A stretch of DNA of 64,000 nucleotides from Tupaia tana (Eukaryota; Chordata; Mammalia; Scandentia; Tupaiidae): assembly GCA_026018925.1 (NCBI GenBank), contig JAKSZU010000012.1, positions 48,713,207 to 48,777,206 on the forward strand. The letters are read 5' to 3'. The notes beneath the pieces are model-generated. The model saw only the letters and a program-made list of their open reading frames with translations, was not told the origin of the DNA and made no database searches. Positions 10,647 through 22,439 of this stretch are shown one piece after another (the stretch's first letter is position 1; each line of letters opens with the position of its first letter). The position numbers and the translations under genes were made by a program.

Positions 10647-10918
10647 GGGAACCAGCAGTTAGTGTAATGGCTATGTTGCTGGACTCCCACGTAGTCGACC
10701 GCGGTTCGTGTCCTGGACCCGGTGGCTTAAAACTCACGCCGGGCGCGTGTGCGTGCTTGCCCAAGATCCCGAGAGGAGAACGGAGGAGAAGGGATTGTGG
10801 CGTGACCATCCCCTCTGGGGGGTGATTTCTCGCTTTCTGTCTCTATGTCTCTCTCTGTCTGTCTGGCGAGCGCACGCGACCTATAGCGAAAATCTCTCCA
10901 AACAAACAAACAAACAAA
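10647..10918 (+). repeat. tRNA-derived SINE, main family (A-specific)
   Basis: Full-length copy: GGGAACCAGCAGTTAGTG head, B box GGTTCGTGTCC, body, then a (AAAC)n tail. It is flanked by a 17-bp TSD, CAAATTGCTTCATTCAT (10630-10646 and 10919-10935). The matching site in unit B (about 28785) is empty, so it inserted after the A/B split. Confidence 0.95.
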
Positions 10919-10984
10919 CAAATTGCTTCATTCATTATAGCAGTCTTATAAGGCAAATACAGATATTTTTTGGGTAAGTCATTT

Positions 10985-11228
10985 TTGCTATGCAGTACTT
11001 ACACTCCCCAGAGCAAGAGGGACAGAGAGACAGAAAGTGAGAAGTCACCCCATCCCAAGGAGAGATGGAGACACTGCTATCCCTTCTCCTCCATTCTCTT
11101 CCTGGGATTTGGGTACGAACATACACATGCCCAGCATGAGTTTCAAGCCAGCAGGTCCAAGATTTGAACTGCTTTTGGCCATGTGAAAATCCAGTGATGT
11201 AAATGTTGTGCTATTTGCTGGCCCCCAC
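10985..11228 (-). repeat. tRNA-derived SINE, old subfamily
   Basis: Minus-strand copy with head near GGGGGCCAGCAAATAGC and B-box-like AGTTCAAATCTTG. Also in B (28845-29091) and C (about 53450-53687), so ancestral. Confidence 0.75.
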
Positions 11229-11329
11229 AAATATGACTTTACTTCCTCAGTATTAGGAAGTAGAGGCACTAAGAACTAAAATAAACTAATTCATGACAAA
11301 GCCATGACATAGCTATAGCTATGAAATCT

Positions 11330-11545
11330 GATATAGTCACTTTGGGTTGGATTCTGGTTCTGCTAGTTGGTGGTTGAATGACTTTAGCAAATGAATGCCA
11401 CCACACTTCAACATTTTTACCTACACAGTAGGACTTATAATAGTAACTAGTACATACAGTTACTCTTCTTAGAATAATATGGAGAAAGATTATGAAGCAC
11501 TTGTAGGCTGTAGTAACATCATGCCTTCTACTTATTAATAGTAGA
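11330..11545 (+). repeat. MIR SINE fragment
   Basis: MIR-like order: TTCTGGTTCTGCTAGTTGGTGG, then TTTTTACCTACACAGTAGG, then GAAGCACTTGTAGG and TTATTAATAGTAG. Shared with B (about 29205-29415) and C (about 53805-54015). Confidence 0.65.
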
Positions 11546-11648
11546 TAGTTTGTGTGGTCTGATTTGGAGATCTTTCCAACATATTGCTGCATTGCTAATC
11601 TTTAATTAAAACCCTTCATTGAAAATATCTACTTATGTTTGTTCTCAC

Positions 11649-12346
11649 TGTGGGGACACGATTAAGAGAGAACCTGAGGTGTGGGGACATGCTCTGAGCA
11701 AACACCACATGCTCTTTTGGGGTTTGGCAGAACCTTGTAACTTGTCTTTCCTTGACCTTGGCTGCAGACAGAGCAAGGGTGGAAATTGCTAGGGGCGTTC
11801 CAACAGACACATCTGATGGACTTCAAGAAACATCTTGGCCCCAATTAGTAAAATCCAATCCCTGCTCTGTATCTGAAAGGTCCTTTAGCCTACTCTGGGT
11901 GTGGTGGTGTGAGAAGATCTTTAGCTCCTTTCCCACACCTTACATCTAGTTCTTTGCATTAGAAAGGAAGATGAGATTTTCTCTTGATGGGATTACCAAG
12001 GGATATACCTAGCCTGGTGTGACTAAGCCCTCATAGATTTGTTAACTGCTTCTTATTATCTGTAACCTGGCAACCAATGTATGAAGTGTCGTAAAACATA
12101 CATATGTAATGTCTCCTTGTTCTATAAATAAAGGCGTCCAGTTCATCTGGGCGGCACAAGTTGCTTGAGTTACCTAGACTCAGGCTGCCTGTGTCCGTTT
12201 CTACTCTATCCCTTTGCCTCATTCTTCCCAATTCCCAGGTCCTGGCAAGATGGAGGGCTTTCTCTTTCTCCTCCTCTTTCTCTTCCTCACCAGCAGCCCC
12301 CTGATCGTGATTCAGCCAGACCCAAGCCCTGGGGCGGACGCCGACA
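11649..12346 (+). mobile_element. Solo LTR, class I-like (A-specific)
   Basis: A 698-bp element starting TGTGGGGACACG and ending GGACGCCGACA (TG...CA). It is flanked by the 5-bp direct repeat CTCAC (11644-11648 and 12347-12351). A combined TATA/polyadenylation-like CTATAAATAAAGG lies near 12124, consistent with a plus-strand LTR. A 4-5 bp TSD is usual for gammaretrovirus-like (class I) elements. No internal genes are present, so it is a solo LTR. The site is empty in unit B (about 29805) and in unit C (about 54395). The family name is not known to me. Confidence 0.82.
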
Positions 12347-12529
12347 CTCACTTTTTTTTTTCTTGAGATATTGAAGGAGAGGAAGCTGATCCATCTTTCC
12401 AGTTACTAAGAATAAAGACATATTTTGGACAAGGTCCCATTTTTAGTTTGATCTGCTTTAGTCAGTATTACTTCCAAGAAGGGATGAGTAGAAGCAATGA
12501 GTTAATGATTTAACTCTTTTCAATTTTTT

Positions 12530-12860
12530 CCAGATACAAATTTTAATTGACATAATAATTGTACACATCTGTGGGGTACAATATTATTTTCAGTAGAAAA
12601 ATACAATGTCTATTGATTGAATTAGGGCAGTTATTACATCCACCATCTCAGCCATTTGTCATTACTGTATACTACAAAAATTCAAAATCCTCTGAGATAT
12701 TTAGTACATTTTTATTAACTGTACTTATCCTACTCTGTTTTATAATTCAAGAAATTCTTCCTCTTATTTGTCTGTAATTTTGTTTTCATTAATCAACATC
12801 CCTCTATCCTGCTCCCCTAGCCTTCCTAGCTTATAGTAGTCATTCTTCAATTCTCTTATT
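12530..12860 (-). repeat. L1 3' end fragment (older L1M-type)
   Basis: Antisense L1 3' UTR: a TGTACACATCTGTGGGGTAC block, then the pattern of an ATTACATCCACCATCTCAG block, TTATTAACTGTACTTATCC and CATTAATCAACATCC. Shared with B (29990-30320) and C (54605-55200, interrupted there by a SINE). Confidence 0.7.
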
Positions 12861-13129
12861 TATTAAATATACGGTGATTAAATGTAAATAATAAAAATAT
12901 AAAAAAGAAATGAACACTATTTTAATAGTCCCAAAAGACTTAATTTCTTCCAGAATTAACCCAAAAGTCCAAGGTGAACTTCTTCCATTTTTGAACCTGT
13001 GAAGTCAGAACAAATTATATACTTCCAAAATACAGTTGTGAAATAGGCATGGAATAATTTTCATTCCCAATGGGAAAGAAATAGCAGGCCTTGGGCCAAA
13101 ACACAGAGAACAGACATTCAATCTTAAAA
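12861..13129. other. Duplicated spacer, no gene seen
   Basis: Shared with units B and C. No coding or repeat identity recognised. Confidence 0.4.
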
Positions 13130-13820
13130 ATTCCATGTGCCATCTCTTGGATGCACTGAGGGGTATTAAGCCCTTAAAGCGTCAGGCAGCCACGTTCTCT
13201 CGCTTGTCTGGGCTCAGTAAATGATGCCCCAGCTCTCCTGCCTGAATGTCCTATTTGTAGTTCAGATTGGTGCTACATGCTGATAGCTTCTGAGGTCTCA
13301 AGAGCAGCCTCTCCCTTGCATTGCCTTTAGACATGGCCCTATGGGGTACTCTCCTCTGATTCCAATTTAAGCTTGGTACTGCCCTCCTTGAGGCTCACTA
13401 TTGTGGGTTTTTGCCTGAATTCCTGGGCTTTTTGATGCATCCTTTGAAATGTAGTTGCAGCCTGTCATGCATTCATAGCTCTTGCATTCTATTGATACAT
13501 ACTTGAAAAATTAGCACCACATGTAACCCAAGTTTACTCAGACACTGCTACTGCCACCGCCTTGAAACCATACTGTGCACTCTGAATTGGCTGCTTGAGC
13601 AACTAGGACTGCTGAGTCACAGCTGGAATAACCTGGCTTCAAAGAGCTACAGGCTGTGCAGGGCAGCAAGCTCATCCCAGGTCCTTTCCTCAAAACCATC
13701 CTGCTCTGTTAGGCTTTGGACTTGGAATGGGAGAGACAGTCTTCAAGATCTCTGAATTGTCTTTAGGGCTTTTTTCTCATTGATTTCCTTATTAGCATCT
13801 AACCCCATTTTATTAGTGGA
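13130..13820 (-). mobile_element. ERVL-MaLR internal fragment
   Basis: The minus strand contains a stretch that I recognise as typical of MLT/MST/THE1 internal sequence: AATGAGAAAAAAGCCCTAAAG, followed by ACAATTCAGAGATCTTG and a block with GAGCTTGCTGCCCTGCACAG. Non-coding remnant, no LTRs seen. Also in B (30904-31680) and C (about 55765-56500). Family assigned from memory of the consensus. Confidence 0.6.
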
Positions 13821-13829
13821 GTCTACCTT

Positions 13830-13886
13830 TATTTATCTATATTTTTATTTATATTTTCAGAGGGCACATGTATTTCCAGAGAGAGA

Positions 13887-13932
<46 letters not shown>

Positions 13933-14150
13933 GAGAGAGAGAGGAGAGAGAGAGATACCCCCCAAGTGGGGCATGGTCATACCAGAATCCTTTTCCTTAA
14001 TTTCTCCATCCCATCAGAATTTTATGCCTGGATGCCTATGTGCCTGGCATGTTTTCCAAGCCACTGGTGCTAGGATTTGAAGTGCAGTTAGCTATGTGGA
14101 CTCTGGTTCCCTAACCTGGAACTTAGCCATTGTGATATGGGCCAGCTCTC
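13830..14150 (-). repeat. tRNA-derived SINE with (AC)n expansion
   Basis: Minus-strand old SINE (head side near 14140; GGCCCATATCACAATGGC reversed), with a GA-rich tract that has grown into an (AC)n microsatellite at about 13888-13930. Units B (31720-31978) and C (56545-56820) have the same SINE without the long AC run. Confidence 0.72.
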
Positions 14151-14489
14151 AATTCTATCTTTAAAAGATCTAATAATTATTCTTTCATTTAATAAATACA
14201 GTCAACAATAAACGTTCAGCAGCTTGAGTACTGTGTTGGTTAGACATTACTTTTATTAGGAAACTTAGATCATCTTTCTTAACTCTGACTTACCACAATG
14301 CCCTAGGACATGGAAACAAAGCTGCCACATTTCATGATACTTTGTATGTAACAATAATGACCTTTCCTCTAGCTCTCAATATTTTCTTCACTTACATCTG
14401 ACAGATCCTCAAAATGGCCTTTCCTGTTCATATTTCTATCCACATTGTGGTCATAGTGGCTTACTTAATCTGCAAAGAGTTCCAGTTAA

Positions 14490-15165
14490 TTTTTTTTTTG
14501 CTTCATTTTCAAAAATTTTATACATTTAATTACTATACATCACTTTGCTTGTGAGTTGAATATACCCGACATGAATACACTTCACACTAGTCCAGCTGCA
14601 GATACAAAACACATTATCATGGACAGATAATAACCAATTTCTGTGTCCCATAAATGACTTGCCTCTCCCACCCTTCTCCCATTTTTTTCCCACCCTCTTC
14701 CCACATTGCTACCCAAATCTATAACTATTTTTAATGCTTCTGTGTCTTATTAACTCGCAGTTTCCACCCTAGTCTCTGGACAGTAATACATATTGAGTGG
14801 AGACATCTGATGTCCCTCTTTCATAGCCTGGCTTGTTTCATTCAACAATAAATCTTCCATTTTCATCAACTCTATCAAATGGCAGGGTCTTGCTGATTAT
14901 TTATGGCTGAGTAGTATTTCATAGAGTATATGTGCAACACTTTTCCAATTTATTCATCTGTTTATGGAAATTTGGGTTGACTCCATGTTTTAGCAATTGT
15001 GAATAATGTCACAATAAACATTGATGTGCAAGCAAATTCTGACTAAGCATTCTCCTTTCCCTTGGATAGATACCCAGGAGTGGAACTGCTGAATCATATG
15101 GTAGTTCTAATTGTAGATCTTTGAGAAATCTCCATATTGTACTCCACATTCCCGGACCAATTGTC
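14490..15165 (-). mobile_element. L1 no. 1, 3' part (antisense)
   Basis: Antisense L1: a T-run at about 14490, 3' UTR, then the ORF2 C-terminus (LPYDPA-PLLGIYP-type residues, seen on the minus strand near 15080). This is the 3' half of a twin-primed insertion whose 5' half follows inverted at 15166. Equivalents are 32245-32905 in B and 57170-57826 in C. Confidence 0.85.
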
Positions 15166-15720
15166 CACTTTCTTCACTTCTTTTCAGTACAGTGTTTGAA
15201 GTCCTAGCCAATGCAGTCAGACAAGAAAATGAAATAAAAGGCATTAAAATAGGGAAAGAAGAGTCGGAATTATCTTTATTTGCAGAAGACATGATTGTAT
15301 ACATAGAAAATCTAAACGTATCCACTAAAAAATTCTCAAAGTAATAAATGAATACAGTAAAGTGAAAGGATACAAAATGAACTTAGAAAAATCTATAGCA
15401 TTTTTATATACAAACAGCAAGCAGACAGAGGCAGAACTGAAGAAAGTAATACCACTTACCATAGCCACAAAAAGTGTAATGATGTATAGTGAATGAATGT
15501 AAATAAATAAATTTAAATAAAAAAAGATAACTAGGAATAAATCTAACCAAGGAAGTCAAAGACCTCTATACAAAGAAAACTATGAAAACATTTAAAAACA
15601 AAGAAATAGAAAATGACCCAAAAAGGTAGAAGGCCAACCCTTGTTCCTCGATAGGGAGAATTAGCATAATTGAACATGTAGTTACACCCAAACTAATCTA
15701 AATATTAATGCAATCCGTAT
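15166..15720 (+). mobile_element. L1 no. 1, inverted 5' part
   Basis: ORF2 reverse-transcriptase region in plus orientation, starting at the Pro-Leu-Ser-Pro-like segment and including the equivalent of FADDMIVY (here mutated to FAEDMIVY near 15285). Frames are broken. It is cut at about 15720 by L1 no. 2 and resumes at about 19800. A 50-bp AT-rich insert at about 15476-15527 is absent from unit B. Confidence 0.8.
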
Positions 15721-17745
15721 AAAAAATACAAGAATCTTTGTGTCTATATTCTTTAGAAATATTGGTCTATAGTTTTCCTTCCTTGTCCTGTCCTTATCTG
15801 TTTTAAGGATAAGGGTGATAGAGGTATCATAGAATGAATTAGAGAGAGATTCACCCTTTTGGATCTTTAGAAATAACTTGAGCAGAATGGGGGTTAACTC
15901 TTCTTTGAAAGTTTTATAGAATTCAGAGGTGAAGCCATCAGGGCCAGGGCTTTTCTTTGTTGGAAGGTTATTTATTATTGATTCAATCTCCTGGCTTGTT
16001 ATGGGCCTATTCAGACTTTCTATATCCTCATAGCTCAATCTTGGTAGTTTATATGTTCCCAGGAATTTGTCCATCTCATCCAGATTGTCTTGTTTCTTGG
16101 CATATAGTTGTTCATAGTATCCTCTAATGATGTTTGTATTTCTACTATGTCTGTTGTTATATTGCCTTCTTCATTGCAGATTTGATTCACCTGGTTCCAG
16201 TCTCTCTTCTTCTTAAGTCTCGCTAGTAGTGTAACGATTTTGTTTATCTTTTCGAAGAACCAGCTTTTACTTTCATTTATTTTCTGTATAGTTCATTTAT
16301 TTTCTATTTCATTTATTTCTGCTCGGATCTTTATTATTTCCATTCTCCTGGAGTTTTTTGGATTTTCTTGCTGTTGCTTTTCCAGTTCTCTAAGGCATGA
16401 TGTTAGGTGATCCATTTGCCTTTTTTCCATCTTCCTCTTATGTGCACTAATTGCTATGAACGTCCCTCTTATGACTGCTTTAGCAGTGTCCAGAAGATTA
16501 TGGAAACTCTTGTCCTCATTGTCATTGGCTGCCATGAATTTTTTTTTTTTTTTTTTTTTTTGGAGAAGTTTTTGCTATAGGACGCATGCGCTTGCCAGAC
16601 AGAGAGAGACAGAGAGACAGAAAGTGAGAAATCACTCCCCCCCGGGGGGATGGCCATGCTGCAATCCCTTCTTCTCCATTCTCCTCTTGGGATCTTGGGC
16701 ACGCACTTACACGTGCCCTGCATGAGTTTTAAGCCACCGGGTCCAGGACATGAACTGCGGTTGACTACATGGCAGTCCAGCGACATAACCATTATGCTAA
16801 CTGCTGATCCCTCAATGAATCTTTTGATTTCAGTCTTTATTTTTTCAGTAGTTGTGGAGTCATTCAGGAGTAGGTTATTTAGTTTCCATGTATTTGAGTA
16901 TTTTTGAGGATTTCTCTTGAAATGAAACTCAAGTTTAATTCATTCATGGTTGGAGAAGATGCTGGATAAAGTTTTCATGCCTTTAAATCTGTGGAGGCTT
17001 GCTTTGTGCCCTATGATGTGGTCAATCTTTGAGAAAGTTCCATGTGGGGGTGAGAAAAAAGTGTATTTCGTGGTTTTTGGATGGAAAGTTCTATAGATGT
17101 CTGTTAAGTCCATCGATTTATGGTACCATTTAGATCCTTTATCTCTTTATCTATTTTTTGTTTAGATGATTTGTCCAGAGGGGATAGTGCAGTGTTGAGG
17201 TCTCCAACAATTAGGGTATTGCAGTCTATCTCCCCTTTTAGATCTAACAGTCTTTCCTTCACATATTTGGGTGCTCCTGTGTTAGGTGCATAGATATTTA
17301 TAAGTGTTATATCTTCTTTATCTATCCTTTTACTACAATATAGTGCCGTTCTTTGTCTCTTTGAACAGTTTTTGTTTTAAAGCCTATTTTGTGAGGAATG
17401 AGTATCGCAACTCCAGCTCTTTTTTGGTTCCCATTTGAATGGAAGACCTTTTTCCAACCCTTCACTTTCACTCTATGTATGTCTTTACCGACATGGTGGG
17501 TTTCCTGTAGGCAACAGATAGAGGGTTTCTGTTTTTTTTTTTTTATCCATTCAGCCAGTCTGTGTCTCTTGATTGGCGAATCTAATCTATTAACTTTAAA
17601 TGTTATTATGGATGTTTCAGATCTGTCCCGACATTTAAGTTGGCCATTGTCTTAGTTACCCTTTATTCCTTTGTTTCTGTCTGTTAATTCTTTAGTTTTC
17701 CTGGAACTGCACTTTCTTCAGGATTTCTTGAAGAGCTGCTCTGGT
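15721..17745 (-). mobile_element. L1 no. 2, inverted 5' part
   Basis: Minus-strand L1 running from the end of ORF1 (near 17740) through the inter-ORF spacer and the ORF2 endonuclease region to the RT segment KNIDTKIL at about 15725. Several pieces stay open (for example 15682-16074 with [20 protein letters not shown]). It is interrupted by a SINE at 16539-16811. The 3' part follows at 17746 and begins at the same residues, NIDTKIL-like: classic twin-priming inversion. Unit B equivalent is 33286-35010. Confidence 0.88.
16539..16811 (-). repeat. tRNA-derived SINE, main family (A-specific)
   Basis: T-run at 16539-16560, body, and head ending at 16811 (GGGATCAGCAGTTAGC on the minus strand). Inserted inside L1 no. 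2; unit B has no SINE at this place (about 34090). Confidence 0.9.
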
Positions 17746-19799
17746 GTTGGTGAATATAGACCCAAAGATTCTCAACAAGATACAAGCAAATCATATCCAA
17801 CAGCTTATAAAAAAGATCATAATCATGATCAGGTAGGCTTTATTCCAGGAATACAAGGTTGGTTCAACATATGCAAAACCATAAATGTAATACACCATAT
17901 TAAGAGGAAGAAAGATGGGAACCAGCAGTTAGCATAACGGCTATGTCTCTGGACTCCCACGTAGTTGACCGCGGTTTGTGTCCTGGACCCGGTGGCTTAT
18001 AACTCACGCCGGGCGCGTGTGCGTGCGTGCCCAAGATCCCGAGAGGAGAATGGAGGAGAAGGGATTGCGGCATGACCATCCCCCTGGGGGGTGATTTCTC
18101 ACTTTCTGTCTCTACGTCTCTCTGTCTGTCTGGTGAGCACACGTGCCCTATAGCGAAATAACCTCTCCAAAAAAAAAAAAAAAAAAAAGAGGAAGAAAGA
18201 TAAAAACCATATAATCATATCAATTGATGTGTAAAAAGCATTTGATAAGATGCAACATCCTTTCATGATCAAGACTCTGAGCAAAATTGGCATAGAAGGG
18301 TCATTTCTCAACACAATGAAAGCTATCTATGAAAAACCCTAGCAAACATCATCCTTAATGGTGAAAAGCTGAAAGCTTTGCCACTAAAAATGGGTACAAG
18401 ACAAAGATGCCCACTTTCTCCACTGCTTTTCAGTATAGTACTGGAAGTCCTCACCAATGCAATCAGAAAAGAGGGGGAAAGAAGGCATTCAAATAGGAAA
18501 AGAAGAGGTGAAACTCTCTCTACTCGCAGAAGACATGATTATAGATATAGAATATCCAATGGTTTCCATGAAAAAATTTCTGTAAGTAATACACGAATAT
18601 TGTAAAGCTGCAGGATACAAACTCAATATACAGAAACCTATAGCATTTCTATATACGAAAAACAGGCAGACTGAGATAGAACTGAAGAAAGTTATTCCAT
18701 TTATCATAGTCACAAAAAGTATAAGATACTTAGGAATAAATCTAACCAAAGAAGTTAATGACCTCCACAAGGAAAATGATGAGAAGATTAAAAAAGAAAT
18801 TGAAAATGACACACAAAAGTGGAAGGATATCCCATGTTCCTGGATTGGAAGAATTAAAATGGTAATTCTACCAAAATTAATCTACATATTAAATGCAATC
18901 CCAATCAAAGTACCAGACACATTCTTCACAGAACTAGAAAAGGCAATCATAAAATTTGTCTGGAATCATCAAAGACCCCATACTGCCCAAGCAATTCTGC
19001 ACAAGAAGAGTGGAGTGGGCCTCACCTCACTCTCTGACCCAAAAATATACTACAAAGCTGTGGTAATCAAAATAGCATGGTGCTGGCACAGAAACAGACA
19101 GATGGACCAATGGAACAGAATAGAGTCCCAAACATATAGTCAACTGATTTTTGATAAGGGGTACAAGTCAATCCAGTGGGAAAAGGAAAACCTCTTCCAC
19201 AAATGGTGCTGGAAAAATTGGATTCCCACTTGCAGAAAGATGAATCTGAATCCCTACCTCTCACCTTTGAGAAAAATCAAGTCAAGGTGGATCAAAGATC
19301 TTAATCTAAGATTCAAACTATAAATCTGCTCCTGGAAAACACTGGGGAAACTCTGGGAGACATTGGGGTAGGCAAATATTTCTTAAATAAGACCCCCAAA
19401 GCACAGTCAGAAACCCCCAAAATAGACAAGTGGGATTACATCAGACTAAGAAATTTCTGCATGGCAAAAGACACAGTAATTAATGTGAATTGACACCCCT
19501 CAGAATAGGAAAATATATTTTGTAAAGTATGCGTTAGATAAGGGACTGATAACCAGAGTTCACAAGGAACTCAAGCAGCTGTTCCAAAAACAGATGATCA
19601 ATCCTATTAAAAGATGGGAGAATTAGTTGAAAAAAACCACTCTCTAAAGATGACATACGAATAGCTAAAATGCATATGAAAAAATGCTCAACATCCTGTA
19701 TTGTAAAGGAAATGCAGATCAAAACAACAATGAGATACCACCTAACCCCAGTCAGAATGACTAAGATGAAAAAAACAAAAAATGCTAAGTGCTGGTTCA
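17746..19799 (+). mobile_element. L1 no. 2, 3' part (ORF2 remnant)
   Basis: Plus-strand ORF2 from the RT domain ([15 protein letters not shown] near 17820; YCADD-equivalent damaged near 18525) through the C-terminal region (KFVWNHQRPHTAQAILHKKSG near 18950; CTRTP-like residues) to KKTKNAKCW near 19780. Stops and frameshifts throughout. It lacks L1 3' UTR and poly(A): it passes abruptly into resumed L1 no. 1 at about 19800. A SINE interrupts it at 17917-18186. Confidence 0.85.
17917..18186 (+). repeat. tRNA-derived SINE, main family (A-specific)
   Basis: Full-length, with long poly(A). It is flanked by a 15-bp TSD AAGAGGAAGAAAGAT (17902-17916 and 18187-18201). The unit B site (about 35170) is empty. 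Confidence 0.95.
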
Positions 19800-20398
19800 T
19801 GCCCTAAAGCATGCAGTCAACTGATTTTTGACAAAGGAAACTAGTCAATCCATTGGGAAAAGGAACACCTATTTAGCAAAGGGTGCTCAAAAAATTGGGT
19901 ATCCACCTTCAGAATGGTGAAACTGGATCCCTATCTTTCGCCATTAATAAGAATCCTCTGAAAATGGATCAAAGATCAAAGATTGGAACCTATTCAAAGT
20001 ATAAAGCTACTCATGGAAAACACTGGGAAAATTTCGGTTAGGCAAAGACTTCTTAAACAAGACTCTGAAAGCACAGGCAACAATCCCAAGAATAGACAAA
20101 TGAGACTATGTCAGATTAAGAAATTTCTGTACAGCAAAGGACTCAGTAATTGGTGTGAATTGACAACCCTCAGAATGGGTGACTATTTTTATAAACTATG
20201 CCTCAGAAAGTGACTCATAACCAGAATACACAAGAAAACTCAAGTGGCTTATCTGAACAAAAATGATTAACCTTTTTAAAAGATAAGAAAATGAGCGGAA
20301 CAAAAATCTCTGTAAGAAAGACATATGAACAATGAAAAAGCATATGAGGAAATGCTCAACATCCCTCATCATAAAGTATATGCAGATTAAAATCACAA
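19800..20398 (+). mobile_element. L1 no. 1, resumed ORF2 part
   Basis: Starts with AAAGCATGCAGTCAACTG and continues the L1 no. 1 ORF2 segment that is uninterrupted in unit C (58556-59180). About 230 bp present in C between the two flanks of L1 no. 2 is missing here and in B. Confidence 0.78.
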
Positions 20399-22400
20399 TA
20401 AGTCCTTTCTTGTTAATCATCACGTTGTCCTGTTGTGAGCATCGCATACATTCCTACAGAATCCCCCACAGTTCGAAGGATTTTTTTTCCTCCCGAAAAA
20501 AAAATCCTTTTTCTCTCTCTCTCTCTCGAAAAAAATGGCTTCTACTCCGCATTCTGGAGCATCCTCTCTCCTGCTATTACTAAAGCGGATCAAGTGGATA
20601 TGACATTCTTCCCACAGCCACAATAGTCTCCCTGTTTTCTGGTGTCCCAAATCACTTTAAAACTTAGGATGAGTGTCCAACATGAGTGTTGAGAAGTAGT
20701 GTTTTCAGAGGATAAAAGAAATGAAGAATTTTTGCTGAGAATTGAACCTGAAGAGGCACAAAGAACAGGCCTTCAGAAGACTGAATTTGCCATGAGAACT
20801 TAGAAGTAGTGCTTTCACACTATTTTTCATTTCATTTTAATTTTTGATTTTTTAAAGGAATAAATAAATAATTTTGTTGTTTCTTTCTTTTTTCTTCCTC
20901 CCCTTCCTTCTCCATTTTCTTATCCTTTTTCTTTTCCTCATCACTTTGCTTCTCAGCCTCCACACACTGAGTATCTCGACAGGTCTAAGTGGACCATAGC
21001 CAAACATCTGAGTACTATTAGAGTCAACATATTCCTCAATTCCCACTGAATCTGCCTCAAAAAGTTAGAAAAATGGAATATCAAAGAGTTTCCGATCACC
21101 TCCTGCACACCTTTGAATGATCAGATTGAACTTCTTAAATTAGGAAGAAACAAATAACCCATCAGATGACTAGAAATCAATGCAGAGGCACAAAAATTTG
21201 AGAAACAAAGAAATTTCCTATCCCCCATAGGAAAAGAATACCTACTCTTCATCCACAGACAGTACAATGGAATTCACTAAAATTTCTGATACAGAATTTA
21301 GAATATTCATAATGACGAAGCTAACAGAGATGGAAGAGAAGAGAGACACTGAACTCTAGAAGAGGCAGGAGAAAGGAACCTACGAGTTTCAGGATGTGAA
21401 GTAATGTTTGTGAGAACTGAAAGAGGAAATAAACACTTAAAAAAGAATCAAATGGAATTGTTAGAGATAAAGGAACTCAAAACCTCCCTTGAAAGCATTT
21501 AAAGCAGACTAGATCATACAGAAAATCAAATATCAGATGTAGAAGACAGAATGGCTGAACTAGAAAAATCCACCAAAAAGGTTGAGAAAATATCCCCCCC
21601 CATTAGAATAATATATAAGAAATATTGTATAATATTAGATATCTAAACATCCAGATAATTGGTATCCCAGAAGGTGAAGAAACTAATAAGGGCATTGATA
21701 ATCTATTCCATGAAATCCTGGAAGAAAACTATCCAAACCTAGGCATTCAAAGATCCAGACCCAAGAAATACGAAGGACCCCAAATAGAATCAACCCAGGA
21801 ACATCTTCTCCCAAGGCACATTATGCCCAGAACAAAACTACAGACAAAGACAAAATACTAAGATTGGCAAGAGAGAAATGTCAAGTTACCTACAAAGGAT
21901 ATCCCATCAGGCTAATAGCAAACCTCTCATCAGAAACAATGCAAGCAAAGAAAGAATGGGAAAATATATTCAAAGTGATGAGTGAAAAACAATTTCAACC
22001 AAAAATAACATATATGGCAAGATTATCCTTCATACAGGAAGAAAAGACTGAAACATTCTCAGATACACAAAACCTGAAAGTATTTACCAACACCAGGCCA
22101 ACTCTTCAGAAAGTTCTGAAGGAAGTGCTATTCAAGGAAAACTAGAGACAGACAGAAATAAAAGAACAAAAAATGACCAAGAAGAAGGCCAACTTAATGA
22201 TAGGGACAAGTTCAGAAATATCAGTAACAATGTTGAAAGTTAACTTCCAGGATTTAAACAGAAAGAACAGATCACAGTAACACCGCAAATTCAACAAAAG
22301 AGAAATTACATAAGACTAAATTGGTGAACTAGAATTCTATGACTTTTGTCTAAAACAGTACTGGTAATTTTCTATGATTTGTCTTCCAGATTTGAGGATT
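20399..22400 (+). mobile_element. L1 no. 3, 5' region and ORF1 remnant
   Basis: Lineage-type L1 5' UTR (about 20399-21060), then ORF1 with many breaks: a coiled-coil-like Lys/Glu-rich part at 21300-21600, then IIGIPEGEETNKGIDNLFHEI near 21660, and the C-terminal YKGYPIRLIANLSSETMQ near 21900 ending FTNTRPTLQKVLKE near 22085. ORF1 encodes the RNA-binding chaperone of L1. ORF2 is absent. Equivalents are 40706-42820 and 59181-60720. Confidence 0.82.
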
Positions 22401-22439
22401 TTCTTTTCCTTTGAGTTGTTACAATTTCAGCAATTGTTA

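Noticed and set aside
10708-10977. Recurring ORFs with SRTRWLKTH or PGPGGLKL type residues (here and at about ten other places)
   Set aside because: They are translations of the tRNA-derived SINE in various frames and appear wherever it inserted.
13888-13930. Short regular repeat that could be read as CRISPR-like
   Set aside because: A simple (AC)n microsatellite in a SINE. No spacer-repeat array exists anywhere in this mammalian window.
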